Shown: positions 63,701-64,000 of the stretch, piece after piece
Layout of the letters: every line of letters starts with the position of its first letter
Position numbering within the stretch: position 1 is the first letter of the stretch
From: Caenorhabditis remanei
Lineage: Eukaryota; Nematoda; Chromadorea; Rhabditida; Rhabditidae
DNA: 64,000 nucleotides
Assembly: GCF_010183535.1 (NCBI RefSeq)
Contig: NC_071333.1
Coordinates: 11,034,587 to 11,098,586, forward strand
Direction: 5' to 3'
The notes under the pieces: model-generated
Seen by the model: only the letters and a program-made list of their open reading frames with translations
Databases searched by the model: none
What the model was told of the DNA's origin: nothing
Program-made: the position numbers and the translations under genes

Positions 63701-64000
63701 AATCTTTAGACAGAAAGGAAAAGAATAGGAGTTTACAGAAATATTTATGTCTGGAAAAAAGAGAGGTTCAATTTTTTGCAAGTTGATTTACTAGGAACTA
63801 TACTAAAAACGAATTTTGTAAAATTTGATCGAAATACTAAAGATGAAACCGTAAAAACAGTTTCTGAAAGAGGTTTTACTATGGTTTTTGAAATTTCCAA
63901 AAGTTAAAACTCGATATTTTATCAAACTATATTATATTATACATAACTATTATTAAATAGAAACCAACAGACTGCACTGTTCTGAATATTTGGAAAATCA
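57756..64000. other. Non-coding DNA at the right end of the window
   Basis: No gene I can support on either strand. The plus strand is purine-rich for long stretches, so the minus strand is pyrimidine-rich, which fits upstream or intronic DNA of the minus-strand gene ending at 57755. A 161-codon minus-strand frame at 60015-60500 is mostly low-complexity F/L/S. Its last part (after an ACAG acceptor near 60064) could be an isolated terminal exon but has no partner. Confidence 0.45.

Noticed and set aside
1..64000. CRISPR arrays, bacterial operons, integrated viruses or toxin genes
   Set aside because: No regularly spaced repeats, no viral polymerase or capsid-like frames and no toxin family were seen; the sequence has standard nematode gene structure.

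Overview
The window looks like nuclear DNA of a Caenorhabditis-type nematode. It is AT-rich. It holds compact multi-exon genes with short introns, GTRAGT-like donors and TTTCAG acceptors, and isolated TTTCAG sites just ahead of start codons that look like spliced-leader acceptors. Several proteins are recognisable. HRG-1, tektin, an MO25 protein and an ACR-10-like receptor lie close together, as I recall their C. elegans orthologues doing on the X-chromosome cosmid R02E12. The species cannot be fixed from the window. The HRG-1 protein differs at several positions from the C. elegans one as I remember it, so a sister species is more likely.

Left part (1-22379): bases 1-9010 and 13370-22379 are the same sequence with a constant offset of 13369. 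The simplest reading is a head-to-tail tandem duplication of a 13369-bp unit (9011-22379) whose first copy starts off the left edge. The unit carries three tRNA-Pro genes, a minus-strand gene for a type I membrane protein with fibronectin-III-like domains (11189-13275) and about 9 kb of upstream non-coding DNA.

Middle (22380-36800): a long, pyrimidine-rich non-coding stretch with one tRNA-Gly leads to a small four-exon gene for a C1orf21-like, probably lipidated protein (30091-30677). A 399-bp inverted-repeat element (32571-32969) and a tRNA-like relic follow, then a RING-finger gene (35660-36590).

Right part (36800-64000): tektin (+), hrg-1 haem transporter (-), an unrecognised two-exon gene (+), MO25/mop-25.1 (+), an acr-10-like nicotinic receptor subunit (+) and a small single-pass membrane protein gene (-) that includes a 22-nt microexon. 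The last 6 kb contains nothing I can support as a gene.

The genes are separate transcription units with no shared pathway evident. hrg-1 carries two intestinal-type GATA sites in its short promoter. Exon models were assembled by hand from splice signals, reading-frame phase and family knowledge. All internal phases close without a stop, but untranslated ends and alternative first exons are not resolved.
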